This document shows, one piece after another, positions 1-8,371 of a stretch of 64,000 bases of DNA. The position numbers and the translations under genes are program-made. The notes below the pieces were generated by a model. The model searched no databases. It was given only the letters and a program-made list of their open reading frames with translations, and had not been told where the DNA came from. The stretch spans positions 1-64,000 of the forward strand of contig NZ_JYJG01000001.1 in NCBI RefSeq assembly GCF_000955955.1. The letters are read 5' to 3'. Numbering within the stretch: position 1 is the first letter of the stretch; each line of letters begins with the position of its first letter. This DNA is from Lentzea aerocolonigenes (GTDB lineage: Bacteria; Actinomycetota; Actinomycetes; Mycobacteriales; Pseudonocardiaceae).

Positions 1-1024
1 TCGCACCGCATACCGCGCAGTCCACAGTGGTGTGTTTCGGGTCGACGAGCCGCAGGTCGCGGCCGTGTTTGCGGGCCATCGCGATCAGCTCGCGCTTGGT
101 GGTGCCGATCGCGGCGTCCGCCGCTTTGCGGGCCATCGTGGACTTCGCCAGGAACTTCGGCCGGAAGTCCTCCACGGCGAGCACGTCATGGTCGCGAACA
201 ACCCGCTTGGCCCACTTGCGGCCGGTGTCCTGCCGCTGCCGGGTGATCTTCTTCTGGATCTTCGCCGCCTGCCGCTTTGCTTTCCGGTAGCCCTTCGAAC
301 CGGGCCGGCCCTTGGCTGGGCGGCGACGGGCCATCATCCGCTGATACCGCGCCAGGCACTTCGCGGCGTTCCTGCCGTGCTCAGGGTGCGGCAAGTCATG
401 CGCGTCGCTGGTGGTGGTGGCCAGTTCCCTTACACCCCAGTCGACACCGATCACCCGGCCGGTCGAGGGCAGGACCTGGACGTGCGTGCGGACGACGAAG
501 GAGCAGTACCAGTGGCCGAGGCTGTCGCGGTACACGCGAACCGACGACGGCACGGCAGGCAACTCCCGCGACCACACCGGCCGCACCACGATTCCGCCTG
601 CCAGGCGCAGCAGGCCGTCACGCAACCGGAACCCGCGCTGCGTGTAGTTGAGTGTCGGCTCGGCCAGCGACCGCTTCTTGAACCGCGGCATCCCGGCACG
701 CCGCCATTGCGGCACCTGCTCCCGCACATCCTTGAGCGCCTTGGCACGTGACGAGCCGAAATCCCGGATGACCTGCTGCTGCGCAACCGACGACCCAGCC
801 CGCAACCACACCTGCTCGGCACGCCAGCCCGTCAGGAGTTTGTCCAACTGCGCCGGGCCGCACGTTCGCGGATCGCCAGGATTCTCGCGGTTGTGCCGAT
901 GCGTCTCACGCGACTGCGCGACGCACTGATTCCACACCCACCGGCACCGATCCCACTCCGCCAGCAGCACACGGTGGGCCGACGACGACAAACGCAGCCG
1001 GTAGGTATACCTGGCCACGTCCAT
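1..1024 (-). CDS. tnpB: TnpB (IS200/IS605 OrfB) RNA-guided nuclease, 3' end outside window
   Basis: The minus-strand reading frame is open from an ATG at 1024 to the window edge, giving 341 visible codons. It carries the TnpB RuvC-like nuclease signature: Asp195 in GVDWGVREL, Glu285 in LAVEDFRPK, then the first Cys pair of the zinc ribbon (Cys336 and Cys339, DCAVCG) at the edge. The second Cys pair, the last catalytic Asp and the omega-RNA/right end must lie outside the window. TnpB proteins are RNA-guided DNA endonucleases that promote retention of IS200/IS605 elements. No tnpA lies in the 200 bp upstream, so this may be a tnpB-only element. An SOS box and TAGGGT -10 box lie just upstream. 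Family identification is firm; activity cannot be judged from a partial gene. Confidence 0.9.
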   Translation of the reverse strand, partial: MDVARYTYRLRLSSSAHRVLLAEWDRCRWVWNQCVAQSRETHRHNRENPGDPRTCGPAQLDKLLTGWRAEQVWLRAGSSVAQQQVIRDFGSSRAKALKDVREQVPQWRRAGMPRFKKRSLAEPTLNYTQRGFRLRDGLLRLAGGIVVRPVWSRELPAVPSSVRVYRDSLGHWYCSFVVRTHVQVLPSTGRVIGVDWGVRELATTTSDAHDLPHPEHGRNAAKCLARYQRMMARRRPAKGRPGSKGYRKAKRQAAKIQKKITRQRQDTGRKWAKRVVRDHDVLAVEDFRPKFLAKSTMARKAADAAIGTTKRELIAMARKHGRDLRLVDPKHTTVDCAVCGA

Positions 1025-1043
1025 CGAATCCGCCACGCAGGCG

Positions 1044-1078
1044 ACCCTACCGAACAAGTGTTCGGCTCATTCCGGTAG
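1044..1078. promoter_or_regulatory. LexA/SOS box and -10 box of tnpB, inside an imperfect hairpin
   Basis: Positions 1051-1064 read CGAACAAGTGTTCG, a perfect match to the actinobacterial SOS box CGAAC-RNRY-GTTCG. On the minus strand it is followed at once by TAGGGT (1044-1049), a plausible -10 box 19 nt before the tnpB ATG, so LexA bound here would block this promoter. The same stretch also folds: CCGAACA (1050-1056) pairs with TGTTCGG (1059-1065), and CTACCG (1047-1052) could instead pair with CGGTAG (1073-1078). A subterminal hairpin of the transposon left end is therefore an alternative or additional role. Confidence 0.6.
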
Positions 1079-1207
1079 TCGTCGACATCGGGCCATTAGC
1101 CAAGATGGTGGCCAGCGTGCTGCGGGCCCGGACCCCCGGCCCGCCGGATCGCACCTGCCCAAGCCCGAATTCGTCCCTGGCCTGAAGACCAGGACATCCT
1201 TCGGTCA

Positions 1208-1247
1208 AAAGGTGATGTGGCCCAGGTCACCTTTGATCGCGTAACGT
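1208..1247 (+). promoter_or_regulatory. pntA promoter with inverted repeat and Crp-like site
   Basis: AAAGGTGA (1208-1215) is repeated inverted as TCACCTTT (1227-1234). Inside it, 1217-1230 (GTGGCCCAGGTCAC) fits the Streptomyces Crp consensus GTG-N6-GNCAC. A TAACGT -10 box at 1242-1247 ends 7 nt before the GTG at 1255. The layout suggests an operator just upstream of a leaderless promoter. The consensus is short, so Crp itself is only a suggestion. Confidence 0.4.
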
Positions 1248-1254
1248 GCGTACG

Positions 1255-2352
1255 GTGAGAGTGGGAACACCCGCAGAGTCGCGGCCCGCCGAGCGCCGTG
1301 TCGCCTGCGTACCGGAAACGGTGTCGCCGATGGTCGACGCCGGATTGACCGTGCACGTACAGGAAGGCGCAGGCCGTCACGCCCACGCCCTCGACGCCGC
1401 GTACCGCGCGGCCGGGGCGACCGTGACGGCCGAGGATCCGACGGCCGAGTCCGATGTCGTCGTGTCCGTGCAGCCGCTGACCATCGACCAGGCCAGGTTG
1501 CTCAAACCCGGCGCCGTCACCATCAGTTTCCTGCAGCCCGCGAACGAACGCGAGCTGCTCGACGTCTACAAGGACCGCCGCGTCACGTCGTTCAGCTTCG
1601 ACCTGCTGCCACGGGTGACGCGTGCCCAGAGCGCCGATGCCCTGTCCTCGCAGGCACTCGTCGCCGGCTACCGGGCTGTCCTGGTCGCCGCCGAACGACT
1701 ACCCCGCTTCCTGCCCATGTTCACCACGGCCGCGGGCACCGTGCCGCCGGCCAAGGTGCTGGTGCTGGGCGCGGGGGTCGCCGGACTGCAAGCGATTGCG
1801 ACCGCGCGCAGGCTGGGCGCGGTCGTCGAGGCCTACGACGTCCGCAAGGCCGCGGGCGAGGAGGTCCGCAGCCTCGGGGCGAAGTTCCTGGAGCTCGACC
1901 TGGAGACGCAGTCCGGCGTCTACGCGTCGGTGCAGTCCGAGGAGTTCCTGGAGCGCCAACGAGAACTCATCGGCGAGCACGTCGCGCAGTCCGACGTCGT
2001 GATCACCACGGCCGCGATCCCTGGTCGCAAGGCCCCTGTGCTCGTCACGACCGACATGCTCAAGGCCATGGCACCGGGATCGGTCCTGGTCGACCTGGCC
2101 GCGGAGTCCGGCGGCAACTACGCGGGATCCGTTGCGGGGCAGGAGACGTGGGTCGGCGAGGTGCTCGTGCACGGCGCGCTCAACCTGCCGTCGTCGATGC
2201 CGGTGCACGCGAGCCGCCTCTACTCGCGCAACGTCCTGAACCTGCTCAAGCTGATGATCGCGGACGGCGAAGTGCGGCCGAACCTCGACGACGAGGTGCT
2301 CGACGGCTGCTGCCTCACCCACGACGGTCAGATCCGCAAGGAGTTGCCGTGA
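1255..2352 (+). CDS. pntA: NAD(P) transhydrogenase alpha subunit, soluble NAD-binding part
   Basis: This encodes the NAD(H)-binding dI component of proton-translocating transhydrogenase, which transfers hydride between NADH and NADP+ driven by proton import. The protein is 365 aa, of the split type (alpha1 separate from alpha2), and starts VRVGTPAES. It has the alanine dehydrogenase/PNT N-terminal domain and a Rossmann fold with VLVLGAGVAGLQAIATARRLGA near residue 165, followed by AYDVRKAA. A GTG at 1246 is possible. I prefer GTG 1255 because it matches the usual family start and lies 7 nt after a TAACGT box, as expected for a leaderless transcript. It overlaps pntAb by 4 nt (GTGA), so the three pnt genes form one operon. 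Confidence 0.93.
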   Translation: MRVGTPAESRPAERRVACVPETVSPMVDAGLTVHVQEGAGRHAHALDAAYRAAGATVTAEDPTAESDVVVSVQPLTIDQARLLKPGAVTISFLQPANERELLDVYKDRRVTSFSFDLLPRVTRAQSADALSSQALVAGYRAVLVAAERLPRFLPMFTTAAGTVPPAKVLVLGAGVAGLQAIATARRLGAVVEAYDVRKAAGEEVRSLGAKFLELDLETQSGVYASVQSEEFLERQRELIGEHVAQSDVVITTAAIPGRKAPVLVTTDMLKAMAPGSVLVDLAAESGGNYAGSVAGQETWVGEVLVHGALNLPSSMPVHASRLYSRNVLNLLKLMIADGEVRPNLDDEVLDGCCLTHDGQIRKELP

Positions 2353-2615
2353 TCGATCTGCTGACGATCTTCGTGCTGGCCGTGTTCGTGGGCTTCGAGG
2401 TGGTCTCGAAGGTGTCCACGATCCTGCACACGCCGCTGATGTCCGGCGCGAACGCCATCCACGGCGTCATCCTCGTCGGCGCGATCCTGATCACGGGGTC
2501 CGCCGAGAGCACCCTGGAGCTGGTTCTCGGGCTGCTCGCGGTCTTCCTGGCCACCGTCAACGTGGTCGGCGGCTTCGTGGTGACGGACCGGATGCTGGAG
2601 ATGTTCAGGAAATGA
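2349..2615 (+). CDS. pntAb: NAD(P) transhydrogenase alpha-2 (membrane) subunit
   Basis: This is the small membrane subunit (88 aa, GTG start) that forms part of the proton channel. It matches the family pattern: an N-terminal hydrophobic helix (IDLLTIFVLAVFVGFEVV), then the conserved stretch HTPLMSGANAIHGV, which contains the HTPLMS motif and its His, then two more hydrophobic helices. The start overlaps the end of pntA and the stop overlaps pntB (ATGA), so translation is coupled along the operon. The length is usual for split transhydrogenases. Confidence 0.93.
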   Translation: MIDLLTIFVLAVFVGFEVVSKVSTILHTPLMSGANAIHGVILVGAILITGSAESTLELVLGLLAVFLATVNVVGGFVVTDRMLEMFRK

Positions 2616-3970
2616 CGGTCCAGCTGATGTACCTCGTCGCGGCGCTGTGCTTCATCCTGGCGCTGAAAGGCCTGAGCTCGCCCAAATACGCGCGCTACGG
2701 CAACTTCATCGGCGCGTTCGGCATGCTCGTCGCCGTCGTCACCGCGTACCTGCACGGCGCCGTCCACAACGGACTGTGGATCCTGGTCGCGGTCGCTCTC
2801 GGTGTGGTGGTGGGCATCCCGGCCGCGCGGTCGGTGAAGATGACCGCCATCCCGCAGATGGTGGCCCTGTTCAACGGAGTCGGTGGCGCCGCCGCGGCAC
2901 TCGTGGCCCTCGCCGAGTTCTTCGCGGTGCGGGACCCGGGATTCCTGTACCTGCTCGCGACCGTGCTCACGGTGCTGATCGGCTCGGTCAGCTTCTCCGG
3001 TTCGGTGGTCACGTTCCTGAAGCTGCAGGAGCTGATGACGACGCGGCCGGTGCTGCTGCCGGCTGGGCAGCAGCTCGCGATCGCGGCCGGTGTGTCGTCG
3101 GTCGCCTTGTGCGCCTTGACGATCGCGACGCCGAACGGCTTCCTGCTGTGGCTGCTGGCCGCGGTCGGGCTCGCGCTCGGTGTGCTGTTCGTGCTGCCCG
3201 TCGGCGGTGCGGACGTGCCGATCGCGATCTCGTTGCTGAACGCGTTCACCGGCCTCGCGGTGGCGGCTTCCGGTTACGTGCTGGCGAACACGCTGCTGAT
3301 CGTCGCGGGCACGCTCGTCGGCGCGTCCGGCACCATCCTGACCCGGTTGATGGCGCAGGCGATGGGACGCTCGCTGGCGAACATCCTGTTCGGCGCGTTC
3401 AAGGCCACGACCGTGGTGGCGCACGGGGAGGAGCAGCGGACGGTCAAGTCCGGCACGGTCGAGGACGTCGCGATCCTGTTGGGGTACGCGAACAACGTCG
3501 TCGTCGTGCCCGGATACGGGCTGGCCGTCGCGCAGGCGCAGCACGCCGTGCGCGAGCTCGTGGCGCAGCTCGAACGCCGGGGAGTAACCGTCTCGTACGG
3601 GATTCACCCCGTCGCGGGCCGGATGCCGGGGCACATGAACGTGCTGCTGGCGGAGGCCGACGTGCCGTACGAGCAGCTCAAGGAACTCGACGACGTCAAC
3701 CCCGGCATCACGTCGGTGGACGTCGCGGTGGTCGTCGGCGCGAACGACGTGGTGAATCCGGGCGCGCGCGACGAGCCGTCCAGCCCGATCTACGGCATGC
3801 CGATCTTCGACGTCGACCGCGCGAAGTCCGTGGTGTTCATGAAGCGGTCGATGCGGCCTGGCTTCGCGGGCGTGGACAACGAGCTGCTCTACAACCCCAA
3901 GACGACGCTGCTGTTCGGTGACGCCAAGGACTCGCTCACGAAGCTTCTGGCGGCTGTGAAGCAGCTGTGA
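2612..3970 (+). CDS. pntB: NAD(P) transhydrogenase beta subunit
   Basis: This 452-aa subunit carries the remaining membrane helices of the proton channel and the C-terminal NADP(H)-binding dIII domain. About eight hydrophobic segments fill residues 5-260. The C-terminal domain shows the dIII nucleotide signature GYGLAVAQAQHAVREL, the conserved GRMPGHMNVLLAEA, and VVVGANDVVNPGARDEPSSPIYGMPI. Together with pntA and pntAb it gives a complete transhydrogenase. Its last 35 nt overlap tail to tail with the diguanylate cyclase-type gene on the other strand. Confidence 0.95.
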   Translation: MTVQLMYLVAALCFILALKGLSSPKYARYGNFIGAFGMLVAVVTAYLHGAVHNGLWILVAVALGVVVGIPAARSVKMTAIPQMVALFNGVGGAAAALVALAEFFAVRDPGFLYLLATVLTVLIGSVSFSGSVVTFLKLQELMTTRPVLLPAGQQLAIAAGVSSVALCALTIATPNGFLLWLLAAVGLALGVLFVLPVGGADVPIAISLLNAFTGLAVAASGYVLANTLLIVAGTLVGASGTILTRLMAQAMGRSLANILFGAFKATTVVAHGEEQRTVKSGTVEDVAILLGYANNVVVVPGYGLAVAQAQHAVRELVAQLERRGVTVSYGIHPVAGRMPGHMNVLLAEADVPYEQLKELDDVNPGITSVDVAVVVGANDVVNPGARDEPSSPIYGMPIFDVDRAKSVVFMKRSMRPGFAGVDNELLYNPKTTLLFGDAKDSLTKLLAAVKQL

Positions 3971-5906
3971 GCAGTTCGGTCACCTCGTCGGCGGAGAGCG
4001 CGGGCAGCAGACCGATCACGGCGTCCGCGCCTGCCGAACGCCAGTACTCGGCGTCCTCGAGGGTGTGCACCTCGTCGACGCCGAACCGCACGCCGAAGCT
4101 GTGCACCGTCGCGATGAGGTCGCGCATCGCCTGGTAGAGCGGCGAATCCGGGCTCGGAGCGGGTGCGCGGGTGATCACCGAGCGGACCTGCACCTCGGTC
4201 AGCACGGCCAGTTCGTCGTGCCCGCCGTGGAACCCGTCCAGCGCCGTCACGATGCCGCTGTCGTGCAGCACCACCGCGTTGTCGTCGCCGGCCAGCACCG
4301 AGGAGATGTCGAGCGAGATCCGCAGCCGTTCGGGTGGCAGGCCGGTTTCGTCGAGCGCCCGCTTCACGTCCGCGACCAGGTCCTCGTCGCGCGACTGCAA
4401 GGCGCCCAACGCGATGTGCAGCGTGGGCGCCCGGTCACCGAACTCCTGCACCCATCTGGCGGCCTGCGCACACGCCTCGCGCAACAGCCACCTGCCGATC
4501 GGCAGCGACAGACCCGTCGAGTCCGCCAGCGCCATGGTGTCGTTGTGGCTCAGGTCGTCCCAGTGCAGGCGGGCCACGGCGCCGAGCACCTCGCGCGTCT
4601 CCAGGTCGTGCACCGGCGCGTAGACGATCTCGAGCTCGCCGTGCTCCCACGCACCCGGCATCGACGCGGCCAGCGCGTACCTGCCGCGGCGGCGGGCGTC
4701 GTCGTGCGGGTCGTGCAACGCCCACTGCCGCTTCCCGCGCGCTTTCGCCTGGCGCAGCGCGGCATTGGCACACCGCATGAGTTCGGCCGTGGTCGCGAAC
4801 ACCGGAGGCCGGTCCACCACACCGATGCTGGCCGACAGCGCGATGCCGTGATCGTCCACAAAGGTCGGTTCGCCGAGGACTTCCTGAATCTCCTCGATGG
4901 TCGTGGTGACGTTGTCGGAGACCGTCATCATCGCGAACTCGTCGCCGCCGATCCGCGCCAGCACGGCCTTCTTCTCGCCGGCCAGCTTGCCGAGCCGGGC
5001 CGCGACGATCTTGAGCAGCTTGTCGCCGGTCTCGTGACCGAGGCCGTTGTTGACGACCGAGAACGCGTCCAGACCCAAGTGGTACAACGTGATCGGGTCG
5101 TTCGCGGCGCGCCTCTCGACCTGCGTGACGAAGTGCTGGCGATTCGACAGGCCGGTGAGCGAGTCGTGCAGCAGCTGGTGGTCCAGGCTGCGCTGCAACA
5201 GGTGCAGCTCGCTGATGTCCTCGACCATCGTGACGTGGTGCGTGGGCTCGCCGTCCGCGTCGCGCAGCAGCGACACCGCGAGGTACACCCACACCGGCTC
5301 GCCGTCCGCGCGGATCAGCTTGCGCTGGTCGCGGAACCTGGGGAGGTGGCCTTCCCGCACCTTCCGGTACTGGGCGCCCAGGGCGGCCAGGTCGTCCGGG
5401 TGGTAGAAGTCCGTCAGGTCGCGGTCGTTCAGGTCCGCACCCGACTCCAGCCCGACGATCTCGGCGAGCGTGTCGTTCGCCTCGACGCACCTGCCGCCGA
5501 GGTCGGTGATCACGATGCCCAAAGCGGCGGACTCGAAGACCTCCCGGAACCGCGCCTGGCTGACCTTCAGCGTGCGTTCGACCCGCTGTTTGGCCCGCAC
5601 GATCGCGACCTTGATCTGCTCCTGCTGGTCGAACGCGTCCATCCGCATGGCCTGCGCGTACGCGGAGCTCAACCTGGCGAGCAGAGGTAGCTCGAAGGTG
5701 GGGGAGAGCACTTCGATCGTGGCACGCAACGAGTCAGGCCCGGTTGCGTGGAGTGACACCAATCGATTTGCTACCGATTCAGGTGACTCCGGCAGCTCCA
5801 CCAGCGAATCGAGCAGAACCTGCTCGATTTCGGCGTGGGACAGCGGGATGTACGCGGTCGCGGTCAACGCGTTCATCCAGCGGGCGGCGAGCTCCGGAAG
5901 TTCCAT
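3936..5906 (-). CDS. PAS-GGDEF protein with degenerate EAL domain
   Basis: This is a 656-aa cyclic di-GMP signalling protein without obvious membrane segments. An N-terminal helical region (1-110) precedes a PAS domain with PAC (about 118-238, ending HHVTMVEDISELHLLQ) and a GGDEF domain (about 245-395) with an intact RIGGDEF motif near 320-324. The RxxD product-inhibition site before GGDEF is absent (KKAV instead). The C-terminal EAL-like domain (about 415-650) lacks the EAL signature (VARLHW in its place) and the usual acidic metal ligands are hard to find, so phosphodiesterase activity is unlikely. Inference: an active diguanylate cyclase whose EAL domain is a regulatory remnant. It converges on pntB. 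Confidence 0.88.
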   Translation of the reverse strand: MELPELAARWMNALTATAYIPLSHAEIEQVLLDSLVELPESPESVANRLVSLHATGPDSLRATIEVLSPTFELPLLARLSSAYAQAMRMDAFDQQEQIKVAIVRAKQRVERTLKVSQARFREVFESAALGIVITDLGGRCVEANDTLAEIVGLESGADLNDRDLTDFYHPDDLAALGAQYRKVREGHLPRFRDQRKLIRADGEPVWVYLAVSLLRDADGEPTHHVTMVEDISELHLLQRSLDHQLLHDSLTGLSNRQHFVTQVERRAANDPITLYHLGLDAFSVVNNGLGHETGDKLLKIVAARLGKLAGEKKAVLARIGGDEFAMMTVSDNVTTTIEEIQEVLGEPTFVDDHGIALSASIGVVDRPPVFATTAELMRCANAALRQAKARGKRQWALHDPHDDARRRGRYALAASMPGAWEHGELEIVYAPVHDLETREVLGAVARLHWDDLSHNDTMALADSTGLSLPIGRWLLREACAQAARWVQEFGDRAPTLHIALGALQSRDEDLVADVKRALDETGLPPERLRISLDISSVLAGDDNAVVLHDSGIVTALDGFHGGHDELAVLTEVQVRSVITRAPAPSPDSPLYQAMRDLIATVHSFGVRFGVDEVHTLEDAEYWRSAGADAVIGLLPALSADEVTELLTAASQPPEAS

Positions 5907-5960
5907 TCTGTGTACAGAGCGTACGGTCTCACCGCCCGTGGGCCAATATCGACAAGCGCG

Positions 5961-6764
5961 CTAAGCCTTACGGCCTACAGCAGCGTAAATGCCTGCCTTG
6001 TCCGGATCGTCGGTGTTCGTCCCCTCCGGGTGCCACAACGGCGACGGCACGATGCCCGGCTCGACGAGCTCGAACCCGTGGAAGAGGCCCTCGATCTCGG
6101 TTTTCGTGCGCGGGAACATCGGGTTCTGGCTCTTCTTCATGACCTCGACGACGCCGGCCATCTCCTCGGGCTGCAGGTCCTGGGTGAACTGCGAGAAGGC
6201 GAGGTAGCTGCCCGCTGGGACGGCATCGCGGTACGCGGCCACGATCGACTGCGGATCGGCCTGCGGCGGCACGAAGTGGAAGACGCCCACGGTCAGCAGG
6301 CCGACGGGCTGCGTGAAGTCGAGGAGACCGCTCTCACCCGCGGCCTTCAACACGGCGTCAGGCTTGGTCATGTCCTCCTGGATGATCGTCGCGCGCGGGT
6401 CCTGCTCCAGGATGAGCTCGCTGTGCGCGACCGCGACCTCCTCGAAGTCCACGTACACGACGTGGGCCTCCGGGTCGGCCTTCTGGGCGATCTCGTGCAC
6501 GTTGCCGACGGTCGGGATGCCGCTGCCGAGGTCGAGGAACTGGCGAATCCCGTTGTCCATCATGAACAGCACGGCCCGGCGCAGGAACGCCCTGTTCAGC
6601 CGCGCGATCGTGCGCGCGTTCGGCTGCGCCTGCAGGAACTTCTCGGCCAGCATCCGGTCCGCGGCGAAGTTGTGCCCGCCGCCGAGCAGGTAGTCGTAGA
6701 GACGAGCCGCGCTCGGCTTCCCCGTGTCGACACCTTCCGGAACCCAGCTCATCCGTTCAGACAT
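5961..6764 (-). CDS. DUF574-type SAM-dependent methyltransferase (Methyltransf_19)
   Basis: This 267-aa protein belongs to the actinobacterial S-adenosylmethionine methyltransferase family PF04672. It has the family's N-terminal PSAARLYDYLLGGGHNFAADR, the SAM-binding FLDLGSGIPTVGNVHE, and VVYVDFEEVAVAHS. The substrate is unknown for most members. The first ATG (6764) lies 6 nt after a TAGCCT box, which fits leaderless transcription. It is transcribed alone, downstream of the MFS gene on the same strand, with about 75 bp between them. Confidence 0.88.
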   Translation of the reverse strand: MSERMSWVPEGVDTGKPSAARLYDYLLGGGHNFAADRMLAEKFLQAQPNARTIARLNRAFLRRAVLFMMDNGIRQFLDLGSGIPTVGNVHEIAQKADPEAHVVYVDFEEVAVAHSELILEQDPRATIIQEDMTKPDAVLKAAGESGLLDFTQPVGLLTVGVFHFVPPQADPQSIVAAYRDAVPAGSYLAFSQFTQDLQPEEMAGVVEVMKKSQNPMFPRTKTEIEGLFHGFELVEPGIVPSPLWHPEGTNTDDPDKAGIYAAVGRKA

Positions 6765-6838
6765 GCGCCCAGGCTACTGAGACGCCACACGCGTGCGGCA
6801 GGGGTGGAGCCCTTTTGGCCTATCGCATCCCGCTGCTG

Positions 6839-7873
6839 TCACTGGAAAGTGTGAATCAGCGCGGTGGCGGCCGCGACTCCCAGCGCCGTCCCGAGTCCTC
6901 GCGCGACGTTGACCAGCCCGCTCCCGACTCCCGCCGACGCCTCCGGCAACGCGCTCATGACCCGTTTCGTGCAGGCAGGAGCGATGATTCCGAGCCCGAT
7001 GCCGGCGATCGCCAGCTGAAGTACTTGCGACACAGGCATGATCAGCGCTGTCGCCGTGATCAGCGCGCCCGTCTTGATGCCCGGTCTGTGGAGTGTCGTC
7101 GCCGCGATGGCGAACCCCAGGGGCAGGGCAGCGGTCGTGAGACCTATATGTGCCAACGGTTGTTTCATGGTGAACGGCAGCAACGTCATCGGCGCGAACA
7201 ACGCGGCGTACGTGAGCAGCACGCCTGTCAGTCCCGGCAGCACCTGCCAGTTCGGCTTCGCCTTCTCCGGCTTGGTCTTCGTGCGGGGGAGCAGGTAGTG
7301 GCCGGCGATCATGGCCGTCATCCCGATGGGGACGTTGATCGAGAACACGGCCTGCCAGCTGTAGTGCTCGGTCAAGTACCCGCCGAGCAACGGCCCGGCG
7401 GCGAGCCCCGTCGCCTGTGCGGCGGCCTGAATGCCGAGCGCCTTGCGTCGTTGCTCTGGCGCGACCGCGGTGGTGACCAGCGCGACGCTGTTGGCCTGCA
7501 ACATCGCCGCCCCCACCGCCTGCGCGACGCGGGCGGCGATGAGCGCGTCAAAGCTCGGCGCGTACACACACGCGATGGACGCGCCTGTGAACACCGCGAA
7601 GCCGTAGATGTAGACGATCTTGCGCCCGAGCCGGTCCGCGATCCTGCCCATTGGGACGAGCAGCGCCACGAGCGTGATCAGGTAGCTGAGCGAGATCCAC
7701 TCGGGATCCGCGCGGAAGTGGTCGCTCATCGCGGGGAACGCGAGCGTGACGATCGAGGCGTCCAACTGCCCCATGAACGCCCCGAAGCAGACCGTCGCGA
7801 TGACCAGCCACGGCGCATACGACCGGCGGACGATCCACGCCGGTCTGGGTGACTCCGTGACGAACCAGTTCAT
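6839..7873 (-). CDS. MFS transporter, DHA2/EmrB-like, short form
   Basis: This is a 344-aa major facilitator. It has the MFS motif A region (GRIADRLGRKIVYI, between helices 2 and 3), the helix-1 signature GQLDASIVTLAFPAM typical of DHA2 exporters, and motif C-like GLAAGPLLGGYLTEHYSW. It is shorter than usual DHA2 pumps (about 450-500 aa): roughly ten hydrophobic segments are visible, and the central part between TKTKPEKAK and the C-terminal helices is compact. It is divergent from a MarR gene with only 57 bp between, so a drug efflux pump under local MarR control is likely. A TATAATCT stretch overlapping the shared operator acts as its -10 region. Confidence 0.85.
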   Translation of the reverse strand: MNWFVTESPRPAWIVRRSYAPWLVIATVCFGAFMGQLDASIVTLAFPAMSDHFRADPEWISLSYLITLVALLVPMGRIADRLGRKIVYIYGFAVFTGASIACVYAPSFDALIAARVAQAVGAAMLQANSVALVTTAVAPEQRRKALGIQAAAQATGLAAGPLLGGYLTEHYSWQAVFSINVPIGMTAMIAGHYLLPRTKTKPEKAKPNWQVLPGLTGVLLTYAALFAPMTLLPFTMKQPLAHIGLTTAALPLGFAIAATTLHRPGIKTGALITATALIMPVSQVLQLAIAGIGLGIIAPACTKRVMSALPEASAGVGSGLVNVARGLGTALGVAAATALIHTFQ

Positions 7874-7879
7874 CGTACC

Positions 7880-7892
7880 CAGATTATATCTG
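7880..7892. promoter_or_regulatory. Palindromic operator between MFS and marR genes
   Basis: CAGATTATATCTG is a perfect palindrome (arms CAGAT/ATCTG) in the 57-bp divergent intergenic region. It contains the TATAAT/TAATCT -10 sequence of the minus-strand MFS gene. TAGTAT, 6 nt before the marR ATG, is the likely -10 box on the other side. This is the natural candidate for MarR autorepression; binding is inferred. Confidence 0.5.
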
Positions 7893-7930
7893 ACCCAGAG
7901 CTATTGTCGCGTGTTCAGTAGTATTTCTGC

Positions 7931-8371
7931 ATGTCAGACGAAGCCCGCACGCTCACCGACGTCGTCACTCGCCTGCGCCGGGCGCTGCGGACGAGCATCC
8001 GGGCGGACTGGCCCTGGGAATCCCTGCCGATGGCGCAGGTAGAGCTGCTGCAGACGCTCGCGGAACGCCCGCCGATGAAGGTCGGCGATCTTGCCTCGGC
8101 CCTTCGCCTGGCCCCCAACACCGTTTCCGGCCTGGTGTCCCAGCTGATCGACTCAGGCCTCGTCGTGCGCGGCGGAGACCCCAAGGACAGGCGGGTAGCA
8201 CGGCTATCCGTCTCACCACGTGGACACGAACAGCTGCTCGTCTGGCAGCGCGAGCACGAGAAGAGAATCGGTGCCGCGCTGGGCAAACTGGAGGCCTCCG
8301 AGCGCGACGACGTCGTGCGCGCCCTGAAGGCCCTCGACCACCTGGTGGAGCACCTTGCCGAACCAAGCTGA
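7931..8371 (+). CDS. MarR family transcriptional regulator
   Basis: This is a 146-aa MarR-type repressor with the winged helix at about 40-100: MKVGDLASALRLAPNTVSGLVSQLIDSGLVVRGG followed by the wing DPKDRRVARLSVSPRG. MarR proteins bind palindromes as dimers and release DNA on binding small phenolic or toxic ligands. The ATG is 6 nt after TAGTAT (leaderless). It is divergent from the MFS pump it probably controls. Its end overlaps the TTG start of crcB by 17 nt, so the fluoride channel genes may be co-transcribed with it. Confidence 0.9.
   Translation: MSDEARTLTDVVTRLRRALRTSIRADWPWESLPMAQVELLQTLAERPPMKVGDLASALRLAPNTVSGLVSQLIDSGLVVRGGDPKDRRVARLSVSPRGHEQLLVWQREHEKRIGAALGKLEASERDDVVRALKALDHLVEHLAEPS

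Noticed and set aside
4065..5690. Long open frame (541 codons) opposite the GGDEF gene
   Set aside because: Antisense shadow of a real gene in GC-rich DNA; low-complexity Arg/Val/His composition and no domain pattern.
8250..8354. Search for a fluoride riboswitch before crcB
   Set aside because: The upstream sequence is marR coding sequence and no GGNGAU-type aptamer core was recognised.
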